From Streptosporangium album (GTDB lineage Bacteria; Actinomycetota; Actinomycetes; Streptosporangiales; Streptosporangiaceae): a stretch of 64,000 nt of DNA. Where the stretch lies: NCBI RefSeq assembly GCF_014203795.1, contig NZ_JACHJU010000003.1, forward strand, positions 434,001 to 498,000, read 5' to 3'. Under the pieces are notes generated by a model. That model saw only the letters and a program-made list of their open reading frames with translations, was not told the origin of the DNA and did no database searches. Of this stretch, positions 18,633 through 27,611 are shown piece after piece. The position numbers and the translations under genes were made by a program. The first letter of the stretch is position 1, and every line of letters starts with the position of its first letter.

Positions 18633-20225
18633 TCAGGCTGGTACGACGTAACGTGGTGTGATGGTCTGGGTGAGATAGGCATCCGACATGTCGGAGTAGA
18701 ACCCGATCTCGCGGAGGCGCGCCGTGAAGGCCCGCACGTTCTCGCGGAGCGCGGCCTGATCGGTGATGCCCGTCTGACCGAAGCCGTCACCCAAGGGAAG
18801 ACGATCGATGTGGAGCCCGTAGCGGTCCCGCAGGATCGCCAGGAAGTGGTCCACCCGCAGCGGGGCGGTGTGGAACCCCTGTGAGCCGCCGGGCCGGAGC
18901 AGCGCGATCTGCAGGAGCACCTCCAGCAGGCGGCTGTCCAGGACGAAGCGTCGCCCTCCCCGGCGCGGCTGAGCGATCATCGCCCCAGGGCGGTTCTTGA
19001 GCAGGAGCGAGTCAAGACACTCGGTGATGTACTGGCGGTGAAAACGGACCCGGTAGGCCGTGATGACGTCGATGTACGTGGTGAACGGGTCGAGCCCCAA
19101 CTCCTGGATCCGGGCGATCGCGGAGTCGGGCTCCTCCTCCGATGTCCGGGAGCTCTCCAGCACCCGGTCCATCCTGACCTCGCCGAACCGGGAGCGCTCG
19201 GCGGAGTGGGCGGGACCGAGCAACGTCACCAGGTCCTCGACCTTGAAGAACCCGTTCGGAGGTTTGCCCAGCCTGTTGAGCTTGACCAGGTTCCACGCGA
19301 AGTCGTCGAGCTTCTTCAGACAGAAGGTGGCGCGCACGAACTCGGGGATACGCCCGTACCACACCGACGCGCCGCGCTCGGCGAGCTGGGCGGCAGGTGT
19401 GCCGGGGATCCCGGCGACATCGAGGAAGAACCCGCCGTTAGGGCTCGACTGCTCCCCCTTCACCCGCGCCGGAAGCAGTTTCATGATCTGCAGATGGTAG
19501 AGCGCGAGGTGGAAAGCGAAGAGGATCTTCAGGTAGTCGACCAGCACGGACCGGGGGATCAGATGTTTATGGAAGAGCAACCGGACGACGTCTTCCACCA
19601 GCAGGTCGGACGCGCCGGGATACAGCGGCGGGTGGGACGGGTGGGATTTACGGTCCTTGCCTCCGGCCGGCCGGTCGGTGATGTCCTTCCTGACGGCCTC
19701 GGACAGGTTGATGAGCGCCTGGGTCTCCACGTCGATCTCCGCTCCGAGCTTGGGCGTCTCGGTGTTCGCGTCGACCCCGGCGAAGAAGAACTCTTTCAGA
19801 TACCGGAGGGCCTCGATCCCCTTGCCATCGGAAGCGTGCTGGATCATCGCGTAGAGCTGCTCGTCGACACCCGCCGGCCGGGACCGGCGGGAGTTGCGGA
19901 ACCGGTAGGTGAACCCGTGCAGGGGCCGCAGGCCCGCGACCATCTGGTTGGACTTGCCGCGGTTGACGAGGTCCAGCAGGTGGGTCTCCATCCACCGGCG
20001 GGTGATGTCCCGCTCGAACCCGTCGAACAGCCGGGGATGCTCGTGCACGGTGTCGACGAAGTCGTCGACGGAGAGATCCGCGGACCGCGCCAGGACGCTC
20101 GGCGCCCCTCCCCACCACAGACGCGGGAGGAACGCGGTCAGCACCCTGTCCATCTCCACCTGCTTGTAGTCGACATGGGTCACGCCGGGATGGCGGAACT
20201 CCCTGTCGCCTCTGTGAAGGGTCAC
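18633..20225 (-). CDS. mad7: MADS protein MAD7-like, unknown fold
   Basis: A 530-residue protein without a recognisable catalytic motif, signal peptide or membrane segment. It is rich in leucine/arginine helices and has several aromatic clusters (RVRFHRQYITECLDSLLL; SDMSDAYLTQTITPRYVVPA at the C-terminus). It starts at GTG 20225 in a GTGA overlap with the mad6 stop and ends 10 bases before mad8, so synthesis of the three proteins is likely coupled. Identification as MAD7 rests on gene order between a NERD/kinase protein and the large HerA-like protein and on overall resemblance to that family as I remember it. It may be a structural or DNA-sensing partner of MAD8 (inference). Confidence 0.72.
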   Translation of the reverse strand: MTLHRGDREFRHPGVTHVDYKQVEMDRVLTAFLPRLWWGGAPSVLARSADLSVDDFVDTVHEHPRLFDGFERDITRRWMETHLLDLVNRGKSNQMVAGLRPLHGFTYRFRNSRRSRPAGVDEQLYAMIQHASDGKGIEALRYLKEFFFAGVDANTETPKLGAEIDVETQALINLSEAVRKDITDRPAGGKDRKSHPSHPPLYPGASDLLVEDVVRLLFHKHLIPRSVLVDYLKILFAFHLALYHLQIMKLLPARVKGEQSSPNGGFFLDVAGIPGTPAAQLAERGASVWYGRIPEFVRATFCLKKLDDFAWNLVKLNRLGKPPNGFFKVEDLVTLLGPAHSAERSRFGEVRMDRVLESSRTSEEEPDSAIARIQELGLDPFTTYIDVITAYRVRFHRQYITECLDSLLLKNRPGAMIAQPRRGGRRFVLDSRLLEVLLQIALLRPGGSQGFHTAPLRVDHFLAILRDRYGLHIDRLPLGDGFGQTGITDQAALRENVRAFTARLREIGFYSDMSDAYLTQTITPRYVVPA

Positions 20226-23200
20226 CGTTCACTCCCCTCGGGGAGAGGCCGCATGAGGAGCTGACCGCTGGAAGCACGCCGGATCCGGTACAGGTCTCTT
20301 CCCCCCGTGGTGAGCAGCACCTCCTGGTACGGCGCCGCGGACAGTTCGTTCTTGAAGATCGTCAAGCCGAGGTAGAGTCCTTGCCGCTCAGCTACTCCGG
20401 GGAGATAGCCGTCTCGCAGCCTGGACAGCAGCTCGTAGAGGTCAAGCCTGATGCTCAGCCGCGCCCGGTGCTCCGCCTCCCCGTGGTAGCTCAGGATCAG
20501 CCCGTCCGCCTGCTCTTCAAGGTAAGGGGAGGGCGCATTCTCCGTGATCGTCAGCGACAGCGTCTCCGCGGGGAAAAGGCGATAGCTACGGATGCTCCCG
20601 CCCGGAACCTGCCGGATCTGCAACGCCAGTACGTCTCCCAGCCGACCGGGATCGGGGAGCCCCTCCCCCCGATTGATCGCTTTGACGATCTCCGGCAGGT
20701 GCCCGGCGACCCGCGCCGGGTGGCTCAGCAGCCCCAGGAACCGCTCGGCCGACCGGTACGGCAGCAGCCTCTGCGAGCGCCTGTCGTCGACACACTCGAA
20801 GTAGAACCGCCGACGCGCGGAGGCGACATACCGCAGATGCGCAGCCACCTGCTCGGCCGACGGCGCGGCGCTGCGGGGAAGCCGCTTGAAGAGCTCGCCC
20901 AGCAGTTGGACGTCGTAGTCCTCACGCTGGTCGACGGTCATCACCGCCTGGCCCGCGTCGGGACCGACATAGTCGATCTGGCGGTCCAGCGCAGGATCGG
21001 GCACGGCGGCGACGTCCACCTCCCGCAGGAAGGCGAGCAGCCTGTCCCTGGTCCCCGCAGTGCCCGCCCAGCTGTTGAAGTAGAAGCTGTCCAGGATCGC
21101 CTCTGCGTTGTCGCCCCGGTAGAGCTCCCGGATCTGCTCACAGCTCCGGCCGGAGGTGAGCGTGAACGCCAGCCCCGACCGGAGATCTCGCAGGGTCGTG
21201 TGCAGGTGGCCGCGGAGGTGTGCCAGCGTGTAGAGGTCTCTCAACCGTTTGGTCACCTTGGGCCCGGCGCTGGAGTGGGCGAAGGTTCGCGCGTTGTGCG
21301 GGGCGTAGCAGACCTTCACCAGCTCGCACGAATCGCAGGCCTCCCAGAGCCGTTCGCGGGTCATGCTGCGGAGCACCCGATCGAAGATCGACTCTTCGTC
21401 CCCGGCGACCACGCTGCGCCGGTTGAGGTTGACCACGACCACGCCGTCGTTCACCTGCTCGCCGCGGAGGCCGGCGCGGACCGTCTCGGCCAGCCGGCCG
21501 AACCGCTCCTCGTGCGCGGTGAGGAAGTCGATCAGGCGGCCCTCGTTGATCGCGATGAGGCGCGTCTCCCCCGAGTCGGCGAAGGGCGCGGTCCCGGCAA
21601 AGGGTGTGAAGAAGTCGAGCAGGACGTCGTCGTTGGCCTTGTCGCCCTCGTCCTGGCTGCCGTCGTGGTTGGTGCGCAGCCAACGCCCGCCGGGCAGCCT
21701 GACGTCGGCGCCGTTATCCCTCGGCTCACCGGCCTGGGCTCCGTGTTTCTTCGCGTAGGCGACCAGGTGTTCCAGGAACGCGGTCTTACCGTCTCCCGCG
21801 TTACCCGTGATCACCACGAGGGTGTATCGGCCGTCGCGAACATCCGGGATCAGGCGGTCGTCGAGCGCCGTCGGCACGTACAGGTCGAACGGGTCGTGCC
21901 CGCGGGTGCCCGCGTTGCTGCTGGTGCTCTGGCTGTAAAGAGTTTGCAGATGCGCCACGAACGGGTTCTGATCCCCTGCCGAGCGTCTGGGAAGCGGCTG
22001 CGGCTCCGGTGCGGGCCGTGGCTTGTGCACGTCCTCGCCGATCGCCTTCAGCGCGGCGAGGACGTCCGCGGCGCTCGCATAACGGTCACCCCGGAGCGGG
22101 GAGATCGCCTTCGTCAACGTCGAGACCAGGGCGCTGGACAGATCACCGAGCTCGGGGAACGTGGAGGGGTCGATCGGCTGCTCGCCGAACCCGCGGCGAG
22201 GATGCGCGAACGGCCATTCGCCGGTGACCAGTTCGTACAGGGTCAGCCCGAGGCCGTACACATCGCGATCGGCGAGATCAGCCACCGTGAACGGCCCCAC
22301 GCCCGTGTCCGGGGGCGCGTACTTTCCCGTACCTCCGGCCCTGGACAGGCTGGAATCGGCGGTGACCGAGACGTTGAAGTCAATGATCTTACAGCCGCTG
22401 TCGGTCCGCAGCAGGTTCCTCGGCTTGATGTCGCAGTGGTAGATCCCGTTGCCGTGCAGGTAGACGAGCCCCTCGGCGACGTCGATGCCCAGCTTGACGG
22501 CGTCCGCCGGACCGAGCGGCCTCCCCTTGACCAGTTCGTAGACGTCCTGTCCGTCGACGTACTCGAAGACGAGGTAGGGGATGTCGGTGCCGCCCAGGTA
22601 GTCGGCGTGCTCCACCTTGACCACGTTGGGATGCGACAGTCCCCGGAGCACCTGATACTCCTGCTTGAGCCGCTCGGTCAGCGACTCGCGGTCTTTGAGC
22701 ACGAGCTTGACGACCCGGTCCGTGGAGGCCAGGTTGTCGTAGACCTGGTAGACCACGCCGAAGGTGCCCGAGCCCAGCTTCCGCCGCACGGTATGCGTGC
22801 GGGTGAGCTGGTATCCCTCGGGGAGGTTCTTGTGGTCCGGTCCCTCAGCTCCCGTCGCGCCCCGTCCGGAGCCTCCTCCGCTCCCGCCGCGATGGCCCTC
22901 TCCCCCCACCGCCCGCCGCAGCAGGTCGAGCGCCTCGGCGGCGGACGGGCGCGCCGACGGCGCCGGAGCGCAGAGTCGTAGCAGCAGGTCGGCCACTTCC
23001 TCGGCCACTCCGGAGGAGATCATCACATGCCGGGGAAGGACGCTGCCCTTCTCGAACTGATCCGCCGTCGTGGCGAACGGCAGCTCTCCGGTGAGGAGCT
23101 GGAAGGCGATCACTCCGGCCGCGTAGACGTCCGAGGCGCGGCTCATCGACTGGGCCCGCGACTGGCACTCGGGCGCCACGTAGGCGGGGTCGAGCGCGTC

Positions 23201-24286
23201 GACGAGCCGCTGGACGACGGTGTGGGTGCGTGGGTCCTCCGGCCGGGCGTAGTCGAACCCGGTCAGCAGGGCCCGCCCTCCCCCGGTCACCAGCACGGTG
23301 GCCGGGGACAGCGCCCGGTGGATCACCCTGAACCGGTGGGCGTGCGCCAGCCCGCGCAACAGGTCGCGGATCACCCGGAGCCTGGCGTCGACGCTGAGCG
23401 GCTGCCGGGAGTCATGCAGACGCAGGTGGAGCGCCTGCCCGTGCACGTCATCCATGACCAGCACGAACTGGCTCTCGTCCTCACCCGCGAAGAAGTCACG
23501 CTGTCCGACGATGTGATCGTTCGGGGGCATCTTCGCCAGCACCTCGTAGGCGTTGGCGATCGCCACCCGTTCGGCGGCCCGCACCTCCTCCGGCTGGAAC
23601 GGGTCGGCTCGGTAGACACGAAGCAGCACCGTCTCTGAGGAGACCACGGTGGCGTTGACGGCGCGATACTCGGTCACCTCGTCGGTGCCGCCGAGCCTCT
23701 CCCGCACGATCCAGTTGCCGAACCGCTGCGGCCCCGTCGGCCTGCGCACGGTCCCCTCAAGCGCCTCGACGATGTCCCGGTGGTACGGCTTCGCGTCCCG
23801 CGTGAAGCCGGTCCGCACGCGGGAGACGTCGTCGAGCGTCCGGACCAGCTGGGAGAGAGTCGTGACGTCGTTGGCGTCCGCGTCCGGCCGGTCGCTGGGG
23901 TCGACCAGGCGGGCGTCGTCCGCAGTGAGGACCACGAGCGCGTCCACGTAGATCCGGCCGAGCGCGGGCCTGGCCCGTTCCAGCCGCCCCTTGAGCGCGC
24001 GGGCGTGGCCCCGCAGCTTGGCCACCGGCGAGCCGTACGGCGCCCGCCGCGACGGATACCACTTGTGACCCGCCACCTCGATCCGCCCACGTGTGCCCTT
24101 GACGTCGATCAAGCACACCGAGTGGCCGGTCACCACGACGAGATCGACCTCGTAGCTACCGCCGTGAACCGGGATCTCGATGTTGTGCAGCACGAGCCAG
24201 TCATCGGGAGCGTGATCGCGCAGGTGCGCGATGGCCATCCGCTCCGCGTCGTTGACCGGGGGGCCGCCACCGACGATCTGAGCCAT
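20222..24286 (-). CDS. mad6: MADS kinase MAD6-like: NERD, pseudokinase, kinase, P-loop ATPase
   Basis: A 1354-residue multidomain protein. Residues ~10-110: NERD nuclease-related domain (SYEVDLVVV, LIDVKGTRG). Residues ~195-440: a kinase fold whose catalytic loop reads HRALSP (A325 where Asp is expected) and whose DFG is replaced by GFD, hence a pseudokinase. Residues ~500-760: a complete Ser/Thr kinase with glycine loop LGSGTFGVVY, VVKLVLK lysine, HCDIKPRNLL (D619) and DFN. Then a P-loop ATPase with GNAGDGKTAF (K834) and a long C-terminal region. It overlaps mad7 by four bases and lies 3 bases after mad5. It matches the kinase MAD6 of MADS. Likely a phosphorylation-based sensor or switch for restriction (inference). 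Confidence 0.85.
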   Translation of the reverse strand: MAQIVGGGPPVNDAERMAIAHLRDHAPDDWLVLHNIEIPVHGGSYEVDLVVVTGHSVCLIDVKGTRGRIEVAGHKWYPSRRAPYGSPVAKLRGHARALKGRLERARPALGRIYVDALVVLTADDARLVDPSDRPDADANDVTTLSQLVRTLDDVSRVRTGFTRDAKPYHRDIVEALEGTVRRPTGPQRFGNWIVRERLGGTDEVTEYRAVNATVVSSETVLLRVYRADPFQPEEVRAAERVAIANAYEVLAKMPPNDHIVGQRDFFAGEDESQFVLVMDDVHGQALHLRLHDSRQPLSVDARLRVIRDLLRGLAHAHRFRVIHRALSPATVLVTGGGRALLTGFDYARPEDPRTHTVVQRLVDALDPAYVAPECQSRAQSMSRASDVYAAGVIAFQLLTGELPFATTADQFEKGSVLPRHVMISSGVAEEVADLLLRLCAPAPSARPSAAEALDLLRRAVGGEGHRGGSGGGSGRGATGAEGPDHKNLPEGYQLTRTHTVRRKLGSGTFGVVYQVYDNLASTDRVVKLVLKDRESLTERLKQEYQVLRGLSHPNVVKVEHADYLGGTDIPYLVFEYVDGQDVYELVKGRPLGPADAVKLGIDVAEGLVYLHGNGIYHCDIKPRNLLRTDSGCKIIDFNVSVTADSSLSRAGGTGKYAPPDTGVGPFTVADLADRDVYGLGLTLYELVTGEWPFAHPRRGFGEQPIDPSTFPELGDLSSALVSTLTKAISPLRGDRYASAADVLAALKAIGEDVHKPRPAPEPQPLPRRSAGDQNPFVAHLQTLYSQSTSSNAGTRGHDPFDLYVPTALDDRLIPDVRDGRYTLVVITGNAGDGKTAFLEHLVAYAKKHGAQAGEPRDNGADVRLPGGRWLRTNHDGSQDEGDKANDDVLLDFFTPFAGTAPFADSGETRLIAINEGRLIDFLTAHEERFGRLAETVRAGLRGEQVNDGVVVVNLNRRSVVAGDEESIFDRVLRSMTRERLWEACDSCELVKVCYAPHNARTFAHSSAGPKVTKRLRDLYTLAHLRGHLHTTLRDLRSGLAFTLTSGRSCEQIRELYRGDNAEAILDSFYFNSWAGTAGTRDRLLAFLREVDVAAVPDPALDRQIDYVGPDAGQAVMTVDQREDYDVQLLGELFKRLPRSAAPSAEQVAAHLRYVASARRRFYFECVDDRRSQRLLPYRSAERFLGLLSHPARVAGHLPEIVKAINRGEGLPDPGRLGDVLALQIRQVPGGSIRSYRLFPAETLSLTITENAPSPYLEEQADGLILSYHGEAEHRARLSIRLDLYELLSRLRDGYLPGVAERQGLYLGLTIFKNELSAAPYQEVLLTTGGRDLYRIRRASSGQLLMRPLPEGSER

Positions 24287-24289
24287 GAA

Positions 24290-25702
24290 CTACCGCGCCG
24301 CCTCTCTCACCGCCTCGTCGAGCAGAGCAAGAGCTTGATCTTCCTTCATATCGGCCTCATCCCGCCACCGATATGCCTGTTTTACCGTCTCCGCGATTCG
24401 CTGCCGATCCGCCGGGGCGCACTCTGGCACGGGAATCTGTCGCCGAAGTCCCTCATGGATGTCCTGCTGCTTTCCGCCGGTGCTCATCGAGCGAAAGACG
24501 CGGAACATGGCCTCGGACCGGAGGAAAGCAAATAAATAGGCCCCCGGATAGCCCGAATCCCCTGTGACAATTCTCAGAAAATGCTCCGAGAAAACGAACT
24601 CTTTTTGCCATTTGCCGGTGACGAAAGCCGGGCGACAGAATACTTCGCTATCCCCAAGAGTCCCTTGCGATGCAACGAGAACCGTTTCATCTACAGCGCG
24701 TACCATCTCAGCTTCGACAGACTTCAACGCAATCCAACGGCCTTCCGGACGCTGCCAGAATGCTTGCCGCTGTCCGATCAGCCGAAATCCGTGCTTCGAG
24801 TCACTGTCAACACGAGTAAAACGATTCCCTCGACCGAGCTGTCCGGTGGCACAAATTTCCCCGAGAGTGCGGTGGGGGACGGAGTGGAGAGCGTCGAGAA
24901 TGCGCTGCGCTCGCGGCGAGAAGTTCAGCGCGCGAAGCGATGTGGACGTGAGGCCGGAGACGGAGAAGTCCACGTCACGGGGCTGGTCGTGCCAGTTGAA
25001 GTCGATGAGCTCGGAGAGGCCGGCACTCTTGAAGAGGTCGTGGGTGGCGTCGGTGATTCCGGTCTGGAACTGCGCCCGGAGCACCATCGCCTCCCGGATC
25101 AGGGAGTCGATTCGCTGCTCGACGTCGGCGTCGACCCTAGGGACGGGGAGATCAACAATATGCGATGGTTCGATGTGCTTGACGCTCGTTCCATAAATCC
25201 CACCCTTGATCATCGGTATACCGAGGGGGCTGGCAAGGAAGGTATAGAGATATCCGGCGGGGATCTTGTCCAGATCGGGAACAACCCGGAGCACATCCTG
25301 ACTGCACGCGTATCCGTCCATGTCGAGGCGCGCATAGGTGACCCGCCCCGCCGTCATTCCCGAGCAGGTGATAAGCGTCCATCCGGGTTCGAGCGCGAGA
25401 TTAGCATTGGCTCGGAAACACTTCTTAGTGATCATCGCAAGCGTGGACAGATCGGCCTGGAAGATATCCGCGCTGGAGAGGAAGGGGACGCCGTGCTCCG
25501 GATCGGTGGTCCAATGTCTCTTGAATCTCCCGGCGTTGAAGATTCCCGAGGTGACCTCTCCGAGAGGCTCGGTCCGTGGCACTCGCTTCAGGAACATGTG
25601 CGCCGCGTAGGAGTCCGAGATGTAAGGTCCTGGGTCGAGGCGAAAGCTCTGGTCAGCGAGCCAGCTGGCGCGGACGGGGTTGTCGAGGTCGGCAAGCTTC
25701 AC
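24290..25702 (-). CDS. mad5: MADS specificity subunit MAD5-like (type I HsdS-type)
   Basis: A 470-residue HsdS-like protein that would give DNA sequence specificity to the methyltransferase. Two target-recognition halves are visible: residues ~40-215 (PLGEVTSGIFNAGRFKRHW, then KGGIYGTSVKHIEPSHIVDLPVPR) and ~270-450 (TLGEICATGQLGRGNRFTRV, later SMSTGGKQQDIHEGLRRQIPVP), each followed by a helical spacer. The overlap with mad4 is ATGA at 25699-25702. The 3' half, about 24300-24860, is clearly more AT-rich than the rest of the operon, as expected if the second recognition domain was exchanged by recombination. Pairs with MAD2 (family knowledge). Confidence 0.85.
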   Translation of the reverse strand: MKLADLDNPVRASWLADQSFRLDPGPYISDSYAAHMFLKRVPRTEPLGEVTSGIFNAGRFKRHWTTDPEHGVPFLSSADIFQADLSTLAMITKKCFRANANLALEPGWTLITCSGMTAGRVTYARLDMDGYACSQDVLRVVPDLDKIPAGYLYTFLASPLGIPMIKGGIYGTSVKHIEPSHIVDLPVPRVDADVEQRIDSLIREAMVLRAQFQTGITDATHDLFKSAGLSELIDFNWHDQPRDVDFSVSGLTSTSLRALNFSPRAQRILDALHSVPHRTLGEICATGQLGRGNRFTRVDSDSKHGFRLIGQRQAFWQRPEGRWIALKSVEAEMVRAVDETVLVASQGTLGDSEVFCRPAFVTGKWQKEFVFSEHFLRIVTGDSGYPGAYLFAFLRSEAMFRVFRSMSTGGKQQDIHEGLRRQIPVPECAPADRQRIAETVKQAYRWRDEADMKEDQALALLDEAVREAAR

Positions 25703-26322
25703 GAGTTCTCCGGGAACCAGGCGCGCAGGTGCTCACACAGGTGGTTGAAGGCGAGGTCTTGGCAGTGCCGGACCGAGATCTTCTCGGCGAGGCGGCGGAA
25801 GGCGGCTTTGGACCCGTCGGCCCCGTGGCGACGCTGCAGGTATTTGAGAGCCGCCTTCGGGTCCGGCGGCTTGAGACGGTCGTACGGCCAGTGGCCGCTG
25901 TTCGCGAGGATCTCCCGGAAGTCGGTGCCGCACTTGAGTGCCTCGGCGACGTTCGGGTTGTCCTGCCAGACCCAGGCTTCCAGCTCCGGGTCGATCACTA
26001 CGACGGCGTAATGTTCCCACACACCATCCAGGCATTTCTCGATGTGGTCGTGGATGGCCTGCGGGCCGGGGCTGCCACTCCAGTCGGCGTCCAGCATCAC
26101 GACCGCGCGCCGATGGAGTGATTCGAAGGGCCGTAAGAGCTCCCGTGCCGTGCCGTACACCCCGGGGTCCTTGGTGGGGGCGACGAAGAGGTCCTCGCGG
26201 GGGTCGAAGCCGAACGGCCCGCAGCGGACGCTCCGGTGGACCTGTGCGCGTCCGAGGAACCCCCGGAGCATCTGCTCCATCCCGGCGTCGGCGACCAGGA
26301 AGACGACATCCCGCCTGCTCAT
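25699..26322 (-). CDS. mad4: MADS protein MAD4-like, Toprim-like (DUF4276-type)
   Basis: A 207-residue protein with a Toprim-like arrangement: FLVADAGMEQML with E16 after the first strand, and VVMLDADWSG with D78 and D80 (DxD) after a later strand. This is the acid pattern used by OLD-type nucleases and DUF4276 proteins. The C-terminal half is helical and rich in basic residues. It overlaps mad3 (26319-26322) and mad5 (25699-25702) as ATGA on both sides. A stand-alone Toprim-like protein next to an OLD-like AAA ATPase suggests that the two form a complex. In MADS, MAD4 takes this position; whether it cuts DNA is unknown. Confidence 0.75.
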   Translation of the reverse strand: MSRRDVVFLVADAGMEQMLRGFLGRAQVHRSVRCGPFGFDPREDLFVAPTKDPGVYGTARELLRPFESLHRRAVVMLDADWSGSPGPQAIHDHIEKCLDGVWEHYAVVVIDPELEAWVWQDNPNVAEALKCGTDFREILANSGHWPYDRLKPPDPKAALKYLQRRHGADGSKAAFRRLAEKISVRHCQDLAFNHLCEHLRAWFPENS

Positions 26323-27611
26323 GACAGCACCCCCGCCGCGAACAAGGTGCCGATGTCGAGCGAACCCTGCCAGTCGCGGAGCCGGGGATGCCGGTCGCCG
26401 GAGATCACTTCTACTCCACCGTCACCGTCGAGCCGGGCGGCCAGCACGTCGGCGAGATCGGTGTGCGCGAGCACGATCGGCGAGTGGGTGGAGACCCAGA
26501 CCTGTGAGTCGTAGAGCGAGCTGAGCGACTCCACGACCGTTTCGATGGCGCGGGGATGGATGCCGTTCTCCGGCTCTTCGGTGACCAGGAGTGTGGGGAG
26601 CACTTTGTCGTCCAGATAGGGGAGAAGTGTCAGCACGAGGATGCGCAGGGTTCCCTCGGACAGGCCCGAGGAGGTGACGCGGTAGCCACCGGCGTACTCG
26701 ACCGCGAAGTAGGCGTGGTGATCCTCCTCGCGTTCGATCACCGTGATGTCGGCGATCTGCGGGAGCGCGGTGCGGACGTGGTCGACCCACGAGGCGAACC
26801 GGTCCGGATCCCTCTCGTGAAGGTCGAAGGCCAGCCACGGCGTGTTCACCCCGGAGGGCAGCAGGCGCGGGGCGTCGCCCGGGGGGGCCGGTCGGCGCAG
26901 CAGATCCCAGTCGGGGTTGAAGAAGACGACGCCCTCTCGCAGAAGCTGGGCGAACCAGAGCGCCGCCGGGAACAGCGTGGGGTCGGCGGGGACGGTGCCC
27001 AGGGCGAGCTGCCCCGGCGGGACCCGGAGCGGCGGCAGGTCGCTCTCCTGCGTCGTCGTCTCGTGCACAAAGCGGGTCGGGGACCGTCCCTCCCGCAGGA
27101 TGACCGGCTGCCACTCCGCGTGCCGCAGGGTGGTGCCGCTCACCGTGCGCCCCTGCCCGAACTCGCCGGGCCTGGGCCGCGTGCCCTGGTCGGAGTAGAG
27201 GAAGAGGTATTCGTCGGCGATGGTGAGCTCGCGAGGGCCGATGTTCAGGCGCAGCTCGTAGCGCAGGTGGGTCGGAACGCGCTGGGTGAGCTCGGCGAAG
27301 GTCGTGTCGGCCAGCACCTCCACAACATCGCGTGGAAGACGCGCCTCGATCGCGAACGCGATCGCGTCACCCTCGCCCTTGTGCAGGAGCTCGACCAGGC
27401 TGCTCGCCCTGGCCGGCACGAAGGGACGCCGCCGTTCCAGAAAGGCGGCGACCGCCCGCTGCCCACCGAGCAGGTCACCGAGCAGGACGGGGATGTCGAG
27501 CAGCGTCGTCTTCCCCGCGCCGTTGGCTCCGGCCAGCACGTGGTAGCGGCCGAGGCCGATGCCGAGTTTGGGGAAGCAGCGGTAGCCGTACGCCTCTATC
27601 CGGGTGATCAT
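26319..27611 (-). CDS. mad3: MADS AAA ATPase MAD3-like (OLD/RecF-type)
   Basis: A 430-residue ABC/AAA ATPase of the OLD/RecF kind: MITRIEAYGYRCFPKL opening, Walker A GANGAGKTT (K34), ABC signature-like SSGLSEGTLRILVL, Walker B TLLVTEEPENGIHP (E345), and switch histidine in STHSPIVLAH. The Toprim nuclease domain usually fused to OLD is absent and appears instead as the separate mad4 product. ATG 27611 is certain within the operon because it overlaps the mad2 stop (ATGA) and the protein begins right at the conserved motif; the longer frame is an artefact of antisense mad2. Likely part of sensing or restriction control. Confidence 0.86.
   Translation of the reverse strand: MITRIEAYGYRCFPKLGIGLGRYHVLAGANGAGKTTLLDIPVLLGDLLGGQRAVAAFLERRRPFVPARASSLVELLHKGEGDAIAFAIEARLPRDVVEVLADTTFAELTQRVPTHLRYELRLNIGPRELTIADEYLFLYSDQGTRPRPGEFGQGRTVSGTTLRHAEWQPVILREGRSPTRFVHETTTQESDLPPLRVPPGQLALGTVPADPTLFPAALWFAQLLREGVVFFNPDWDLLRRPAPPGDAPRLLPSGVNTPWLAFDLHERDPDRFASWVDHVRTALPQIADITVIEREEDHHAYFAVEYAGGYRVTSSGLSEGTLRILVLTLLPYLDDKVLPTLLVTEEPENGIHPRAIETVVESLSSLYDSQVWVSTHSPIVLAHTDLADVLAARLDGDGGVEVISGDRHPRLRDWQGSLDIGTLFAAGVLS

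Noticed and set aside
18623..18790. Longer N-terminus for mad8 starting at 18790
   Set aside because: It overlaps mad7 coding sequence by about 150 bases, and the extra residues are low-complexity. ATG 18622 leaves a 10-base gap typical of the operon.
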